DNA of 6,448 nucleotides from Gammaproteobacteria bacterium (GTDB lineage Bacteria > Pseudomonadota > Gammaproteobacteria > SURF-13), in the NCBI GenBank assembly GCA_023381235.1, contig JAMCTV010000065.1, positions 1 through 6,448 on the forward strand. The letters run 5' to 3'. Shown here piece after piece: positions 4,948 to 6,448 of the stretch. The notes beneath the pieces are model-generated. The model did no database searches, was not told the origin of the DNA, and was given only the letters and a program-made list of their open reading frames with translations. Both the position numbers and the translations under genes were made by a program. The stretch's first letter is position 1. Every line of letters starts with the position of its first letter.

Positions 4948-5591
4948 CCGGCGCCGTCTGCGGGAGGTGGAGAAGCGTCCTGCTCGGCGGGCGCCGTATC
5001 GCTGGTGCGCAAGGTGAAATTCGCCCGGCCGGGTTCCTTCTCGGAGCGTTCCATCCACAGGGTCTTGAACTCAACGCCTTTAAACACCGGCTCTTTTCCG
5101 AGCGCCTGCAGCAACACCGGCACCAGCTCAGGCGCCAGAGTGCCGCCGTTCAGCGCAAAGCTGGCGCCGCCCTCGCTGATAGTGATGTTGGTCAGCCACA
5201 CCCCCTCCACGCGCCGCCGCGCCAGTCCTTCGATCTGCGCCGAAAAACCCTTGGTGTTGCCCAAGCCCCCGCCGGTAAGATTGTTGAGCACCTGCTGCTT
5301 CGCATCGCGCTCGGCGCTGAGGCGCGCCACCTCCTGTTCGAGCGCCGCGTCTTTCTGATTGGCCTGCGCCTGCTGCCCCAGCGCCTCCAGGCGTTTGAGC
5401 GCGTCACTGTGCTGCTGTTGCGCGCTCGCGAGTTCTTTCTTCACCGGCCCCAGACTCCATGAGGCATAACCGTAATAAAGCATCAGCGCCACCGCTACGC
5501 CCCCCAAGGCATACAACAAGGTCTGCGCGGAAAATGGCTGCCGCTCGCCGCGGAAGATGGGTAGATACAGGTTGATCTGCTGGCTCGCCAT
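4944..5591 (-). CDS. PilN-domain protein of MSHA biogenesis (MshI2-like)
   Basis: This is a 215-residue bitopic protein. The N-terminal QQINLYLPIFR (4-14) is the family's equivalent of the PilN INLLPWR motif, through which PilN binds PilM, here expected to be MshI. A membrane helix follows (about 24-46), then a long coiled coil (about 50-104) and a small alpha/beta domain containing GVWLTNITI and GVEFKTLWM. The tail is Pro/Ala/Asp-rich and disordered. The ATG at 5591-5589 is 7 nt after the mshI stop, with GAGG 6 nt upstream, so this gene has a good ribosome binding site of its own. It overlaps mshJ by 4 nt. Naming varies between genomes (mshI2, or unnamed PilN protein), so the symbol is left blank. 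Confidence 0.88.
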   Translation of the reverse strand: MASQQINLYLPIFRGERQPFSAQTLLYALGGVAVALMLYYGYASWSLGPVKKELASAQQQHSDALKRLEALGQQAQANQKDAALEQEVARLSAERDAKQQVLNNLTGGGLGNTKGFSAQIEGLARRRVEGVWLTNITISEGGASFALNGGTLAPELVPVLLQALGKEPVFKGVEFKTLWMERSEKEPGRANFTLRTSDTAPAEQDASPPPADGAG

Positions 5592-5598
5592 GCAAACC

Positions 5599-6448
5599 TC
5601 AATGAAGCGTCACTTCATCGCGCAGCGCAGCGCCTACGGCGAGCAGGCACTGTGCCTGCAGCTTCTGGCTGAGCGGCGCCGCGCACTGCAGCACCTCGTT
5701 CAAGTCTATCTGTTTGATCTTCAACCCCAAACTGTTGGCGACGTGACTCACCGCGCCCGGCAGTTCCTGCTCCAGGGGAGCAAACAGCAAGTGGGTAATG
5801 GGAGGCTGGGAGTAGTGGCTCTCGTAGTAATCCAGCGAGCGCTGCACTTCCAGCACGATGTTGTCCAACAGGCGCTGCACATCGTCGGGCAGCGCCTCGT
5901 CCGGGCGCGCGGCCTCCAGCCCGCTGAACAGCCGTGCGAAATTAAGCTCGATCTTGCGCGCCAGATACAGCGTGCCCGCGCGCGTCAGGATGATGTGCCC
6001 GCCCTGCGGCGTCAGGTGCACCAGCACCACGCCCGCTTTGTCCTCCTCAAACAGGGCGGTGATGTTACGCAGCGCCATTTCCGGAATATCTATCACCGAC
6101 AAATCCAGGCCGGCATTTTTGACCAGCGCGATATGCTCCTGCACCAGGGCGGCGCGCGTCACCACCACGTACATCATCTTGTTCTGGCCGGAAAGATTCT
6201 GCGCGGGGATGTCGAACACATCAATCACCGCGTCATCAATATGAAAGTTGATGAGGTCCTTGATGCGCCAACGCACCGCGGCCTTGAGCTCCGCCGACGC
6301 CACGTTGGGCGCCTCCACCAGAAGCAACTGGTAACTGTTTACTTCCAGCAACTCAACGCAACGCGCGTCCGCAAGCCCGTGCTGCTTGACCAGCGCGGCG
6401 AATGATTTATCGCGTTCGTCCTGCAACTCTTGATGCACGCGGTGATTG
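5599..6448 (-). CDS. mshI: MshI, PilM-like MSHA biogenesis protein (5' end outside the window)
   Basis: The frame is open to the window edge and ends with TGA at 5601-5599, giving about 283 residues of the C-terminal part. Family hallmarks are NSYQLLLVEAPNV, AAVRWRIKDLINF and DDAVIDVFDIP near the start, then a PilM/actin-like fold with MYVVVTRAALV and GLDLSVIDIPEMAL. The Gly-rich strand pair GHIILTRAGTLYLARKIEL and the final LLAVGAALRDEV also fit PilM-type proteins. There is no membrane segment, as expected for the cytoplasmic ring subunit that docks on the PilN-like N-terminus. A GTG at 6438-6436 is an unlikely start: the sequence upstream stays open, and the family has a further N-terminal stretch before the SYQLLLVEAP motif. 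The downstream PilN-like gene starts 7 nt later. Confidence 0.93.
   Translation of the reverse strand, partial: NHRVHQELQDERDKSFAALVKQHGLADARCVELLEVNSYQLLLVEAPNVASAELKAAVRWRIKDLINFHIDDAVIDVFDIPAQNLSGQNKMMYVVVTRAALVQEHIALVKNAGLDLSVIDIPEMALRNITALFEEDKAGVVLVHLTPQGGHIILTRAGTLYLARKIELNFARLFSGLEAARPDEALPDDVQRLLDNIVLEVQRSLDYYESHYSQPPITHLLFAPLEQELPGAVSHVANSLGLKIKQIDLNEVLQCAAPLSQKLQAQCLLAVGAALRDEVTLH

Noticed and set aside
4303..5058. Longer mshJ starting at 5058
   Set aside because: The extra 37 residues are an Arg-rich out-of-frame reading of the PilN-like gene; the ATG at 4947 gives the ATGA overlap and the normal N-terminus.
4159..5358. Long plus-strand open frame (399 codons) opposite mshJ, mshK and the PilN-like gene
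   Set aside because: It is an antisense shadow: low-complexity composition, no family resemblance, and it covers three well-supported minus-strand genes and the palindrome.

Overview
The window is one side of a mannose-sensitive haemagglutinin (MSHA) type IV pilus operon, read entirely from the minus strand, with no gene of another kind in it. In transcription order (right to left) it holds mshI (5' end outside the window), a separate PilN-type gene (mshI2-like), mshJ, mshK, mshL, mshM, mshN and the first 11 codons of mshE. This order matches the biogenesis half of msh loci known from Vibrio, Shewanella and related bacteria. GC-rich coding sequence, the msh gene set and the separate PilM-like and PilN-like genes point to a beta- or gammaproteobacterium. 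The genus cannot be fixed from this sequence.

Layout: 5599-6448 mshI (PilM-like cytoplasmic actin-fold protein); 4944-5591 PilN-like inner-membrane protein; 4303-4947 mshJ (PilO/GspM-like); 3894-4301 mshK (PilP/GspC-like periplasmic linker); 2149-3897 mshL (outer-membrane secretin lipoprotein); 2025-2148 the only real intergenic gap; 1107-2024 mshM (ExeA/GspA-type AAA+ ATPase with a C-terminal membrane anchor); 31-1102 mshN (membrane-anchored TPR protein, interrupted by a frameshift); 1-34 start of mshE (assembly ATPase). Apart from the mshL-mshM gap, genes overlap by 4 nt (ATGA) or lie 1-7 nt apart, so translational coupling is likely. Together the products would form the inner-membrane alignment platform (MshI, PilN-like, MshJ, MshK), the secretin pore (MshL), its probable assembly or peptidoglycan-passage helpers (MshM, MshN) and the extension motor (MshE).

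Four things stand out. (1) Codons 2-29 of mshK are exactly an 84-bp near-perfect palindrome built from 7-bp units. Its purine-rich arm encodes the charged n-region of the signal peptide and its pyrimidine-rich arm the hydrophobic core, so the export signal appears to derive from an inserted repeat. (2) The mshL-mshM gap carries a small ORF with a strong ribosome binding site. It runs through a terminator-like hairpin and stops just inside mshM, an arrangement resembling attenuation or translational coupling. (3) mshN has a one-base frameshift at a C-run (316-319), which is either a sequencing error or a real lesion. (4) The C-terminal secretin signature of MshL is altered and one residue short. 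No RNA gene, CRISPR array, insertion sequence or convincing promoter was found.
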